A stretch of DNA of 64,000 bases from Anniella stebbinsi (lineage: Eukaryota; Chordata; Lepidosauria; Squamata; Anniellidae): NCBI GenBank assembly GCA_029215795.1, contig JARDYH010000007.1, forward strand, positions 78,875,763-78,939,762, written 5' to 3'. The notes under the pieces are model-generated. The model had not been told where the DNA came from, searched no databases, and worked only from the letters and a program-made list of their open reading frames with translations. The translations under genes were made by a program, and so were the position numbers. The number at the start of each line of letters is the position of its first letter. Position 1 is the first letter of the stretch. This document shows positions 21,327-30,329 of this stretch, piece by piece.

Positions 21327-22772
21327 GTGTCTGTTAGCCAAAACACTCAAATTCAGATTTGTAACCTTGAAAGTTTCATTCAAGCGGCAGTGAGGCCACT
21401 CCTAAAGAAATCTTCCCTGGACCCTGAAAATCTGAATAACTACAGGCCAGTAGCAAATGTTCCATTCCTGGGCAAGGTCCTGGAGCGGGTGGTTGCGAGC
21501 CAGCTCCAGGCACTCTTGGATGAGACTGATTATCTGGATCCATTTCAGTCGGGTTTCAGGCCTGGTTTTGGTACGGAAACAGCCTTGGTCGCCCTGTATG
21601 ATGACCTATGTCGGGAGAAAGACAGGGGGAGTGTGACTCTGTTGATTCTCCTTGATCTCTCAGCGGCTTTCGATACCATCGACCATGGTATCCTTCTGGC
21701 ACGACTGGCTGAGTTGGGAGTGGGAGGCACTGCATTGCAGTGGTTCCGCTCCTACTTGGTGGGTCGGCTCCAGAAGGTGGTGCTTGGGGAACATTGCTCG
21801 GCCCCGTGGATTCTCCAGTATGGGGTTCCGCAGGGGTCAGTTTTGTCCCCCATGCTGTTCAATATCTACATGAAACCGTTGAGTGCAGTCATCCGGAGTT
21901 TTGGAGTGCGTTGTCATCAGTATGCTGATGACACGCAGCTCTATTTCTCCTTTTCATCTTCATCAGGCGAGGCTGTGGATGTGCTGAACCAGTGCCTGGC
22001 TGCGACAATGGACTGGATGAGGGCTAATAAACTGAAACTCAATCCAGACAAGACTGAGACGCTGTTGGTGGGTGGTTCCGCTGACCGGATGGAGGGTGTT
22101 CAACCTGTTCTGGATGGGGTTGCACTCCCCTTGAAGGAGCGGGTTCGTAGCTTGGGGGTTCTCCTAGAACCATCTCTGTCACTTGAGGCGCAGGTGGCCT
22201 CAGTGGCACGGAGTGCCTTCTACCAACTTCGGTTGGTGGCCCAGCTACGTCCCTATCTGGACAGGGATAACCTGGCTTCAGTTGTCCATGCTCTGGTAAC
22301 CTCCAAGTTAGATTACTGCAATGCACTCTACGTGGGGCTGCCTTTGAAGGTGGTTCGGAAGCTGCAGCTTGTGCAAAATGCAGCGGCCAGATTGATAACT
22401 GGAACCAGTAGGTTCGAACATATAAGACCTACTCTGGCCCGCTTGCATTGGCTGCCTGTATGTTTCCGAGCCCGGTTCAAGGTGCTGGTTTTAACCTATA
22501 AAGCCTTACACGGCTTGGGACCACAATACCTGATGGAACGCCTTTCCCGACATGAACCTACCCGAACACTACGTTCAACATCTAAGGCCCTCCTCCGAGT
22601 GCCTCCTCCGAGGGAAGCTCGGAGGTCGGCAACAAGAGAGAGGGCCTTCTCTGTGGTGGCTCCCCAATTGTGGAACGATCTCCCTGTCGAGGCCCGCCTG
22701 GCGCCAACATTGTTATATTTTCGGCGCCAGGTCAAGACTTTCCTCTTCTCTCAGGCATTTGGCAATATCTGA
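21327..22772 (+). CDS. LINE reverse transcriptase, 5'-truncated ORF2 (L2-like)
   Basis: Reverse transcriptase of a non-LTR retrotransposon, which copies its own RNA at a nicked chromosomal target. The open frame is 481 residues with no internal stop. RT landmarks in order: NNYRPVANV (37-45), FQSGFRPGFGTETAL (73-87), motif A LLDLSAAFD (108-116, catalytic D110), motif B YGVPQGSVLSP (165-175), motif C YADD (199-202), motif D LNPDKTETLL (238-247), then the C-terminal block LVQNAAARLITG (348-359) and LHWLPV (373-378) typical of L2/CR1-group elements. LINE similarity seems to start near residue 16. The preceding residues and the ATG are read-through from flanking DNA. The upstream apurinic-type endonuclease is absent, so the copy cannot move by itself. 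The undamaged frame suggests a young insertion. Confidence 0.92.
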   Translation: MSVSQNTQIQICNLESFIQAAVRPLLKKSSLDPENLNNYRPVANVPFLGKVLERVVASQLQALLDETDYLDPFQSGFRPGFGTETALVALYDDLCREKDRGSVTLLILLDLSAAFDTIDHGILLARLAELGVGGTALQWFRSYLVGRLQKVVLGEHCSAPWILQYGVPQGSVLSPMLFNIYMKPLSAVIRSFGVRCHQYADDTQLYFSFSSSSGEAVDVLNQCLAATMDWMRANKLKLNPDKTETLLVGGSADRMEGVQPVLDGVALPLKERVRSLGVLLEPSLSLEAQVASVARSAFYQLRLVAQLRPYLDRDNLASVVHALVTSKLDYCNALYVGLPLKVVRKLQLVQNAAARLITGTSRFEHIRPTLARLHWLPVCFRARFKVLVLTYKALHGLGPQYLMERLSRHEPTRTLRSTSKALLRVPPPREARRSATRERAFSVVAPQLWNDLPVEARLAPTLLYFRRQVKTFLFSQAFGNI

Positions 22773-23022
22773 GGAGCCTGGGTCTGTTTTGTTTTGTTTT
22801 TGTAGGTTTTTTTTTTTTTGTTTTTTTTGTTTTTTTTTTTGTTTTTGTTTTTTTGAAGTGTTGAAGTGGTTTTTAAATGTACAGATTGTGTGTATGTTGT
22901 ATGTTTTTGCTGTTTTAATTTTTGTATATTGTTTTTAATTGTTTTTAATCCTATGTAAACCGCCCAGAGAGCTTCGGCTATGGGGCGGTATACAAATGTA
23001 ATAAATAAATAAATAAATAAAT
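21370..23022 (+). mobile_element. L2-like LINE, 5'-truncated copy with intact 3' end
   Basis: Element body: RT coding region, stop at 22770-22772, T/G-rich 3' UTR (22780-22940), terminal motif GTAAACCGCCCAGAGAGCTT with CGGCTATGGGGCGGTATACA, then a (AAAT)n tail at 22999-23022. The terminal inverted bases (CCGCCC and GGGGCGG) can fold as the stem-loop that LINE RTs of this clade use to recognise their RNA. Confidence 0.88.
22780..22860. repeat. T-rich low-complexity tract in LINE 3' UTR
   Basis: Alternating runs of T with single G, about 80 bp. Probably an expanded (TTTTG)n. Confidence 0.8.
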
Positions 23023-23142
23023 ATTGTTATGGTGATCATTTAAAGATTTGGGTCATTTGGCCTATGCATGATTTCTGGTTGACATTCATTTCTGTAAGGG
23101 TTTTTCTCCCTTTCATATTCATCTATACTGTGTGTATATGTG

Positions 23143-23162
23143 TGTGGTGTGTGTGTGTGTGT
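23143..23162. repeat. (GT)n microsatellite
   Basis: About 10 GT units, preceded by an interrupted TGTGTATATGTG. Confidence 0.85.
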
Positions 23163-23189
23163 AATTGTTTCATTTATATATTAAAACAC

Positions 23190-23285
23190 CTGCTTTGCAT
23201 GCCGGTTCAAAGCATCACTTTTCCCATGGTATTGAGAAAAACTTCTACCTGAGACCCTGTCAGTCAGAATAGATAGCGCTAGTTG
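23190..23285 (+). mobile_element. SINE (type 2) fragment
   Basis: CACCTGCTTTGCATGCCGGT, CTTCTACCTGAGACCCTGTC and AGTCAGAATAGATAGCGCTA follow the internal order of the type 2 SINE (TTTGCATGCA, CCTGAGACCCTGGAG, AGTAGACAGTACT). Confidence 0.5.
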
Positions 23286-23929
23286 GACAAGTATTCTGAC
23301 TTTTTCTACACCAACAACTTCTTCTGTCCTCTTGAAGTCAAGGAAAGGTAGGTCAACTGAACCTCCTGGGACAGGCTGTAACTGAATCCAAAAAGGCTCC
23401 TCCTCACATGTCATCCATCTCACCTCAGCTGAGGGTGGGGCATGGAGAGAGACCTCCCCCAACAATTGGAACTCATGGGTTGGCTTGTATCACAGCAGGT
23501 GGCCTTTTAACGATCTTAGTTTCAAACCAAGTAGGGCTTTGAAGCTTAAGATCAGTACTTTGAATTGGACCTGGAAACAAAATCAGGAGGCAACAAAGGT
23601 ATTGTAATGATCACAAGCTTGAGATCCTGTCAGAAGTCTAGACTGCTATGGCCTTCTTCTTAACCCTCATCCAAATTCAGTCATTCACTTTACACAAGCA
23701 GGCACAGGGTCTCACAATTAGAATCTCTCATCTTTTTTTTATTCATCTTTTTTAAAGGAGGACACTGGTTAGATTACAGCAATGTCTTTGGTCTCTCAAA
23801 CCATGACGGCTAGAAACTCTTTCTTTCTTTCTTGTAAATATTAGAAATTATAGGTGGGGAGTTTTCCTTTCAATCACAAGCCCTACAGTTTGAGGTGTCA
23901 AGAACCCCCGTAAAACTGCAAAGAGGAAG
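23286..23929. other. Unassigned
   Basis: CTTT microsatellite remnant at 23818-23833. No coding or repeat family recognised. The - strand frame at 23181-23465 overlaps the SINE and is not gene-like. Confidence 0.3.
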
Positions 23930-24262
23930 AATTTACTCCAATCAGCCAGAACCAAGCTGACGAGCGTTGCCCAAAGGACCTTCTCTTCTGCCGCTCTCAG
24001 ACTGTGGAATGGTCTGCTGGAGGAGATTCGACAAATTAGCAGTCTTCATGAATTTTAGAGAGTCGTGAAGTCTGATCTCTTCCGGCAGGCCTACCCAGCT
24101 GAATTTTAAGATGTTTTTCTAATGATGTATTAGTTTTTATTTGTTTTTAATGGTTTATCTATTTTATGGTCATTGTATTTATATTTATTGTTGTTCTCCA
24201 CCTCAATCCGGAGGGAGAGGCGGGTTAGAAATAAATAAATAAATTATTATTATTATTATTAT
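23930..24262 (+). mobile_element. L2-like LINE 3' end (second subfamily)
   Basis: A coding remnant readable as AALRLWNGLLEEIRQISSLHEF and SDLFRQAYPAEF, stop, then a 3' UTR ending CTCAATCCGGAGGGAGAGGC, GGGTTAGAAATAAATAAAT and (ATT)n. Copies with the same tail lie at 30870-31033 and 59192-59525. The tail differs from the RT-bearing LINE, so it is a separate subfamily. Confidence 0.8.
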
Positions 24263-25514
24263 TACCACTGGCAAATTTGCAAGGTACTTTTCAGATCATA
24301 CCCAGGTGCAGTATGCCTGCAGCAGTCTAGCCCTAAAATCCTTGCTTTTCCCCAGCAATTGGTTGACAGGCTGCTGGCCACCGGAGCCTCAGCCTGTGAT
24401 TTATCATTCATCAACCTCTGGCGATATCAGAGCCGTCCCTTTTTCTTTCTGCCACTCCGTGTGCACACGTGTACTGGGTTTTGACTCTGATCATTCTAGA
24501 GTGCTAGGGAGAAGGAGGGGGATCATACATGCACACACGCACACAAAATTAGCCCAATTTCATTCACAGCAGAATCCCTGCTGTAATGCAGGCTGGTCAC
24601 TCCAGGAATCAAAACAACAGATGGAGCCCTAGGCACTCCCCTATGTGTGTGTGTCTCTCTCCCTCACTTTCCCACGCGGAGAGGGAGGTATCACAGCCTC
24701 CTTTTAGTATAATGAGCCCGGGTGTTTGGCTGAGCATTTTGCAAAAGGGATTGAAAGCAGCTGTTTGCTTCTTAGATGGCAGCAGAACTTTGCTACCTCT
24801 CAAACTGGAAAGCTTTCTCTTTCCTTTTTTCGTTTTTTTTCTTCTTTTTTTTTTTGCTCGCTTTCTTTCCTTCCAAAAAAAGAAAAGAAAAGAAAACCCC
24901 AGTGGTTGTTATGGCAACTAAGGTTTCTATATTTAAAACCAGGTTTTTCACTGGCGAGGGGAGTCAGCGCTGGGGGGGGAAAGGAAGCTTTCTGGCTCCT
25001 GCGCCTGGGTGTCTCTTTCGGAGCCATTCGAAATAGGAGGCGCTGAGGACAGGCAGCCCGGGATGTGGCATGGCTGGTAGTGGTCGAGTTGCCCAAAGTG
25101 AAATGGGTGATCCAGCTTCTTATAAAAGGGGATCATTTTACTTCCTCCCTCCTTCCTCCTCCTCTTCTTTCTCCTCCTCCTCCTCCTCCACCCCACAGGC
25201 TGCCACAGCGGATTACCTCAGCCGGGTAACACAAAAGCTGCCATGCCCGCCCAAACAGATGGCTGTATGGAAAACCTTGGCATGGTTCTGCCCAGCAGTT
25301 CATGATCTTTTCAGTCAGCTCGGCTGGCTGGCAGACTTTCCACGGTCCACTCGCGGAAGCAGATGGCCGAGGCACGAGATCGGAGACAAAACTGATGATC
25401 GACCGATTTGACTAGAGGCTCCATTTTCCCTATGTCCTTGTGGTTAGAACAGCCCTTGCTGGAGCGCCAACCAGGGATAGAAATGAGTGAGAACTCGTAC
25501 ATCCAGAAGGTCGT
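24263..25514. promoter_or_regulatory. Repeat-poor block with promoter-like motifs (candidate)
   Basis: No transposon was recognised in about 1.2 kb. Motifs: RFX X-box-like GTTGTTATGGCAAC (24906-24919, right half-site perfect), MEF2-like CTATATTTAA (about 24927), and a TATA-like CTTATAAAAGGGG (25119-25131) followed by a pyrimidine-rich stretch. No CpG island-grade density and no convincing first exon downstream. All sites are short and could be chance. Confidence 0.22.
25144..25190. repeat. (TCC)n-rich polypyrimidine tract
   Basis: CCTCCCTCCTTCCTCCTCCT continuing as CTT/TCC units. The + strand is nearly pure pyrimidine over about 47 bp. Confidence 0.85.
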
Positions 25515-25516
25515 GC

Positions 25517-25755
25517 CAAAATTTGCACGTTTCTTCATAGACTGGATGGAAAGAACAGGAGGAGGAGGAAAGAAGAAGAAGAAGAAGAAGAAGAAGAAGA
25601 AGAAGAAGAAGGAGGAGGAGGAGGAGGAGGAGGAGGAGGCAAAACTGAAAGATGTGTCCATCCTCTATGGCTTTGAGTGCTAGCTCTTAACAAGTCTGGA
25701 TTTGAATTCCTGAGTAGACAACCGTGTTGGTGCACCCAACCATGTTAGGATTTAA
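25517..25755. mobile_element. Family D/B-box repeat, interrupted by a purine microsatellite
   Basis: AAAATTTGCACGTTTCTTCA, TAGACTGGATGGAAAGAACA, then the microsatellite, then AAAACTGAAAGATGTGTCCA, CTTTGAGTGCTAGCTCTTAA and GGATTTGAATTCCTGAGTAG. The same order recurs at 36932-37373 and 38533-39003. Confidence 0.55.
25556..25640. repeat. (AAG)n(GGA)n polypurine microsatellite
   Basis: About 85 bp of uninterrupted purines on the + strand, AAG units then GGA units. It creates artificial Lys/Glu-rich and Ser/Pro-rich frames that are not genes. Confidence 0.95.
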
Positions 25756-26141
25756 TTTGGTGGTGTTCATATTTTGTTTTTTGGGGGTAGTTCACAGATT
25801 TCTTCAAAAATGGGACAGGAAGAATTTGAGATTTTAATAAAACCAAGCATGGGAGCAAGCAAAACTGGCAAATCTGTCTCTATCTAACCATGACACCTGC
25901 CTACTGAGTCACTGTGAATATTTCCGATGGGCACATACTCATGCTCAAAGCTTTCAACGGGGCATGCTTTCATGTTTTACAAGCAAAAAAATGGAATTTT
26001 CATACATCCCTAACCATTACCCATGCTGACAATGACTTCTGTGAGTTGAAATCCAAAACACCTGGAGATGTAACTTCTGCCCACTCTAGCTCTAGAACGT
26101 AGGAAGCGGCCTCAGATGACCATCATGCTATTTAGCTCAGA
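25756..26141. other. AT-rich family D-like stretch
   Basis: TTCACAGATTTCTTCAAAAA and TGGCAAATCTGTCTCTATCT resemble the flanks of the 36932 element. Boundaries not visible. Confidence 0.3.
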
Positions 26142-26278
26142 AGCCTGCCCCAACCTTGTATCCTCCAAGTGTTTTGAGGTTCAACTCCCATCAGTCCCAA
26201 CCAGCATAGACAATGGGCAAGAACATGGTGAGATGTGGTCTAAGAGATCTAGAGGACACCTAGCTTGGGGAAGATTGG
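26142..26278. mobile_element. Palindromic MITE, family A
   Basis: GCCTGCCCCAACCTTGTATC, AACTCCCATCAGTCCCAACC, CAGCATAGACAATGG and CACCTAGCTTGGGGAAGATT. Confidence 0.65.
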
Positions 26279-26370
26279 TTTACAGCATCTTTCTAAAGAG
26301 TAGGTTAGGACATCTTTGACAGGACTAGATTAGATTAGCTCCATGGCCTCTTCCAACTCTACAGTTCTAC

Positions 26371-26527
26371 AGGCTATATCCAGATGAAGCAATCCCTATT
26401 TTAATCACATGGAAAGTTCATTATGACTTGAAATCAATAGGCAAAGTTAACCATGACTCACTCAAGTCCCACTGATTTTGATGGGACTAACTATGTATGA
26501 TGGTTAGACCTGTCTGGATCCAACCTA
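26371..26527. mobile_element. Palindromic MITE (family E2)
   Basis: Left GGCTATATCCAGATGAAGC, right GACCTGTCTGGATCCAACC. Internal CAATAGGCAAAGTTAACC against CCCACTGATTTTGATGGGAC. Same family as 20795-21039. Confidence 0.55.
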
Positions 26528-26637
26528 TGATTCTAAAACCAGGAGCACATTCCAGATCATTTCTCCAGGGGTGTTCACCAAGAGGGCATTTTCCCTCCAG
26601 GGACTGAACATACCTGGCCTATGGAAGGAAGTTTAAG

Positions 26638-26772
26638 ACCGTAAGAAGAACCCTGCTTAGTCAGACCCAGGGTCCATCTGGTACAGCATCCCCTTTCCCA
26701 TTGCCATGAAAGCTGAGGATGATGGGCAGTGTTGTAACACATCTGAAGAGCACCAGGCTAGGGAAGGGTGAT
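26638..26772. mobile_element. CR1/SINE end joined to a half MITE
   Basis: CCGTAAGAAGAACCCTGCTT and GTCAGACCCAGGGTCCATCT (26638-26695, - orientation) run into the right half of a family A MITE, GATGATGGGCAGTGTTGTAA through CACCAGGCTAGGGAAGGGTG. Confidence 0.5.
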
Positions 26773-26901
26773 GTAGGGCTATTCCATGCCTCCATGTTTG
26801 CCTCTTGCTTTGATGCAGAGGTGCCACTTGGTTTGTGCCCAGCTGTTTGGAGAAGAGATAGAATTTTACTCAAGACACAGAGGACTGTATGTAGAGAACT
26901 C

Positions 26902-27090
26902 ACCCATTTAGCCAGCAGCCAAAGCCACAGAGAGCATACTCAAGCTATATTCCAGGCTTGTGGTAAGCAACTTTGGTGGGGAAATGTGAAGGGGAGGAGC
27001 CTATACAGACCCACCCACTTGGCCAGCAGCAAAGCCGAGAGAGAGTATCAACGTACCCTGTTCCAGGCTTGTGACAAAGTAATGTGGGTG
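26902..27090. repeat. Two-copy tandem repeat (~108 bp unit)
   Basis: Unit 1 ACCCATTTAGCCAGCAGCCA to ATTCCAGGCTTGTGGTAAG. Unit 2 ACCCACTTGGCCAGCAGCAA to GTTCCAGGCTTGTGACAAAG. The second is shorter. AATAAA follows at about 27102 and could mark an LTR 3' region, but no paired LTR was seen. Confidence 0.6.
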
Positions 27091-28095
27091 ACTGAACCCT
27101 GGAATAAAGTGTGTCTGACCTAGTTACACCAGGTCTGCTTTTTGCCTCTGAGAAAAGTTTGGACTAACAGTAGCCCTACAGAACCCCATGATCATCTGCA
27201 GGGCAAATGTACAACCTGCGGTTTTTAATGAATAACAGGAAAAGGTCAGTAATTGGGTTTATTTTGGTCCAAGACCTTTTAAAGGTCTATTTTCATCTTC
27301 CCATGAAAAACGTATATATCAATAAACTGTAGGATCAAAACCACCCCCTGGTGTTTGTTTGTTTTCTTTAGACGCTATATTGACACAAAAAGTTTAAAGA
27401 CGCTTACTGAGAAAACAGGCAGGGCTTTGCACACAATTTCTGGGGACAGGCTCATTGGATTGAACCGTAAAGTAGTACAACCCAGGAGATGCAATACTCA
27501 GATGAGTGATGGTCCCCAAAGGATGGATGTGCCAGTTTCCACTTTCTGCACATGCTACACCAGATTGAATAAATGGTGAAACAAATTATTGCATCCCAAT
27601 CTTCGAACATTTCATCAGTTGGACAGTGTTCTTAGTGTACCTTTACAAATGAAATGTTCATAGAAGCAAATATTTCTTCCCCTGGTTGTTGTTGTTTTTT
27701 TAAATACCCCCCTAGTGTAATGTTGCTGTAAGAAATGGGATGCTCAAGTGTCAAGCATATGCCACAGTGCTGAATTATACAGCAACAATGTGATTAATTA
27801 ACATTTACAGGCATAATCCGCACTCGTAACCATGTTTTTTTTTGGCTTCAGCCCCTCTAGCCCTGTGCCAATAGCATCTTTAAAATGAATGACAACCTCA
27901 AAGTTGACCTGTGGGAGCTGGGAAGAAGCTCTCTTAAGCTGCTCAGCAACTTGGGAAGAAAGAGGAGCTATACATTTCAGTGAGTGTGGGTGTGTAGAAA
28001 TAAAAGCTTGTAAATACAGTAATGACTGGAGAGGTTTGGATAGACAAAGAAATCCCATTTTTTTAAACTACACTCCAAAGCTGTAAGCGTACATG
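27091..28095. other. Unassigned
   Basis: About 1 kb with T-runs near 27695 and 27833. No transposon or exon signature was recognised. Confidence 0.35.
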
Positions 28096-28455
28096 AGAAA
28101 CCCACAAGCAGAACATGAGTGCAACAGCATCCTCCCACCCATGTTCCCCAGCAACTGGTGTACATGGATGTACTGCCTCTGATACCGGAAGTATCATACA
28201 GCCATCAGGGCTAGCAGTAATTGATAGCCTCCTCCTTCAGGAATTTGTCTAACCCCCTTTTAAAGCCATCCAAATGGGTGGCCAACACTGCATCCTGTGG
28301 TAGCAAGACCACAGTTTAACTATGAGTCCTTCTTTTTATCTGTCCTGAATCTCCCACCATTCAACTTCATGGGATGACCCTTGGTTCTAGTACGATCAGA
28401 GAGGAAGAAAAATGTCTCCCTATCCACTTTCTCCGCACAGTCTAATCCAGAGAAG
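28096..28455 (-). mobile_element. CR1 LINE 3'-end fragment, long copy
   Basis: CCCACAAGCAGAACATGAGT, GCAACAGCATCCTCCCACCC, ATTGATAGCCTCCTCCTTCA, AATGTCTCCCTATCCACTTT. The extreme 3' end is missing at the left. Confidence 0.7.
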
Positions 28456-28564
28456 TACAGCAGTCACCCCCATAGTTTCACCAAGGCTTCAAAAGAGTAG
28501 CAAAGAAACGTGTCAGGGCAGGCTTCACATCTTCCAGTGAGGTCTGAAATTATCACACAGAAAC

Positions 28565-28614
<50 letters not shown>

Positions 28615-28663
28615 GTAACCATGTCAATATTATTCTTAAATCTATCAAGCAAAAATGAGGTCC
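28326..28663. repeat. Composite repeat, copy 1 (partner at 48922-49243)
   Basis: Extends beyond the known CR1 part: CAGTCTAATCCAGAGAAGTA, CAGCAGTCACCCCCATAGTT, GGCAGGCTTCACATCTTCCA and GTGAGGTCTGAAATT, then a microsatellite, then ATCTATCAAGCAAAAATGAG. All segments recur in the same order in the partner. Confidence 0.8.
28560..28617. repeat. (AC)n(AT)n microsatellite
   Basis: ACACATACACAT units, then about 14 AC units, then ATATATAT. It sits at the same internal position as the CT/CA tract of the partner copy. Confidence 0.9.
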
Positions 28664-28715
28664 CAACTAACATTTTAAAAGAGGTGCAGAAATACATTCC
28701 AACCCCGCTGACTAA

Positions 28716-28857
28716 GGCCGGGGTGGGTAGCCTATGGCCCGCCAGATGTTGTTGGACTACAGCTCCCATCAGCCACAGCCATCATAGATAATGAGGGGTT
28801 ATGGGAGTTGAAGTCCAACAATGCCTGGGTGGCCACAAATTGCCCAACCCTGGACTA
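28716..28857. mobile_element. Palindromic MITE, family A (full length)
   Basis: CCGGGGTGGGTAGCCTATGG, CCAGATGTTGTTGGACTACA, GCTCCCATCAGCCACAGCCA and GGGAGTTGAAGTCCAACAAT to AAATTGCCCAACCCTGG. Both arms are well preserved. Confidence 0.75.
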
Positions 28858-29062
28858 AGGACTCGTCTACAGGTGCAGGAAAAGGAGGTGGTGTTAGAAA
28901 GGGCTAGAAAGGACTGTACCACTTGAGATTGTATGATGTTTTTAATGCCTGCCTGCAATGAAGAAGATATTCGGAGGAGGAGGAGGAGGAGGAGAGTGAG
29001 CTTCTTGTGATGCTTTTTTTAAAAAAAACTTTACAACAACTCTTTACAACTATTACCTTCTC

Positions 29063-29190
29063 ATTACAGGTGGGTGACTGAGGCTGAGAGACACTGGATT
29101 TCCAAAGGTCACCTAATGAGTGTTCATGGGACAGAGTCAAGTCAGAACCAGGGGCCTTCTGATTTGGAGCTCAGTGTCTTAGCAACTCCT
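29063..29190 (-). mobile_element. MIR-like SINE fragment
   Basis: TTACAGGTGGGTGACTGAGG, CTGAGAGACACTGGATTTCC and AAAGGTCACCTAATGAGTG match an antisense MIR-type core. Confidence 0.5.
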
Positions 29191-29324
29191 TGCTATCAAG
29201 TGCCGTTCATTATCACTGGGAATCACCTGGTGATGCACACATGATGCATATTCTGCACACATAATTGATACTCAAGCATTCTGGTCACCCTGTACCAGCA
29301 GACAAGGAGATATCCCATTTTTAT

Positions 29325-29470
29325 CCCCCCCTCCCATTTATCCTTACAACAACCCTGCAAGGTAGGTTAGGCTGATAGAGCAAGATTGGCCCAAGGTCAC
29401 CAAAGTTATCATGGTGGCTGACTAGAGATTTGAACTGGGTTCTCTTATGTCATGAACCAATGGTTCTTAG
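29325..29470 (-). mobile_element. tRNA-derived SINE (type 1) fragment
   Basis: CCATTTATCCTTACAACAAC, CCTGCAAGGTAGGTTAGGCT, TTGGCCCAAGGTCACC and GATTTGAACTGGGTTCTCT (box B zone). Confidence 0.6.
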
Positions 29471-29855
29471 GTTCAAAACGTTTTGTGTGAGGCAGCTGCC
29501 ATTCCCTCCCCCCACCAAATACCCTCAAGCGATGCTACATCCCGGGCAGCTTGTGGAGGAGAGGGAGGTAAGCCTTCTCAGAAAATGTTCAAAGACTTCC
29601 CCCCCAAACTGCCAAACATACCCCCAAATTGAGAATGGGGGTGGGGCAAATTTGGGAGCCTTTTTGACTCAGCCCTATGTCCAACGGTTTAGCCACTACA
29701 CAAAGGCTGTTGAACCTACGCCTTGGAAGTCCAATCCGGATCGCTTGAAGGCCAAATCTACCCTCTGGGGGTGCAACGCCGCCTTCCCCTGGGCCCCCAC
29801 CATTGACAATCATTTGGTGAAATTGTGCAGGTCCCCCCCCATTCGAAAAGCTGGA
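29471..29855. other. Unassigned
   Basis: C- and G-rich runs. The 148-codon frame at 29430-29876 (+) begins inside the SINE and ends in the next repeat, so it is not gene-like. Confidence 0.35.
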
Positions 29856-30025
29856 AATGCCTCTCTTAAGGCTTAGTTACCGGCACTAAGAGCTTAAAGC
29901 TATAATATGCTGGTATTTTGGGCCCTGCCCCCCTTTTGCCTTTAACCCCGCCCACCACTGGAATGTGGCTCCGAGATCTTCAAATCTGGCCCTCAGTCTG
30001 AAAGAAGTTCAGCACCCCTGCGCCG
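29856..30025. repeat. Interspersed repeat (family G), copy 1
   Basis: AATGCCTCTCTTAAGGCTTA, AGCTATAATATGCTGGTATT, GCCTTTAACCCCGCCCACCA and GAATGTGGCTCCGAGA. The same run is at 40763-40897. Confidence 0.6.
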
Positions 30026-30329
30026 CACCACGAACGCCCCTCAGACTGCTTTCAGTGTGCACGAAGCAAAAAGAGAAGTCAATGGTATGAATTGGTTGGC
30101 CCCTAATAAAAATCACAAAGGCCTTTACACCAGCTTAAACAAGCTATTGAGGGGGAGGGGGATGTTCCTCACACCTCAGACTTAACATCCCTTCATCATT
30201 ATTGGAAGAACTCTCTAGATTGAGCTTCCTCAAAGGTTGAGGGGGGGCATCGAAAGCCTCCTGGCCCCGTGGAACTTTCAGCCCACCAGCCAGCGCAAGG
30301 AGCATGGGTGAACACATGTCAAAAACCGG
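30026..30329. other. Unassigned
   Basis: G-runs near 30150 and 30241. No family recognised. Confidence 0.35.

Noticed and set aside
22039..22735. Frames antisense to the reverse transcriptase
   Set aside because: Shadows of the RT coding sequence.
23181..23465. 94-codon - strand frame as a gene
   Set aside because: Overlaps a SINE fragment. No start context or domain.
25311..25735. Ser-, Phe- and Pro-rich frames
   Set aside because: Produced by the AAG/GGA microsatellite in different frames.
29430..29876. 148-codon + strand frame
   Set aside because: Starts in a SINE and ends in a dispersed repeat.
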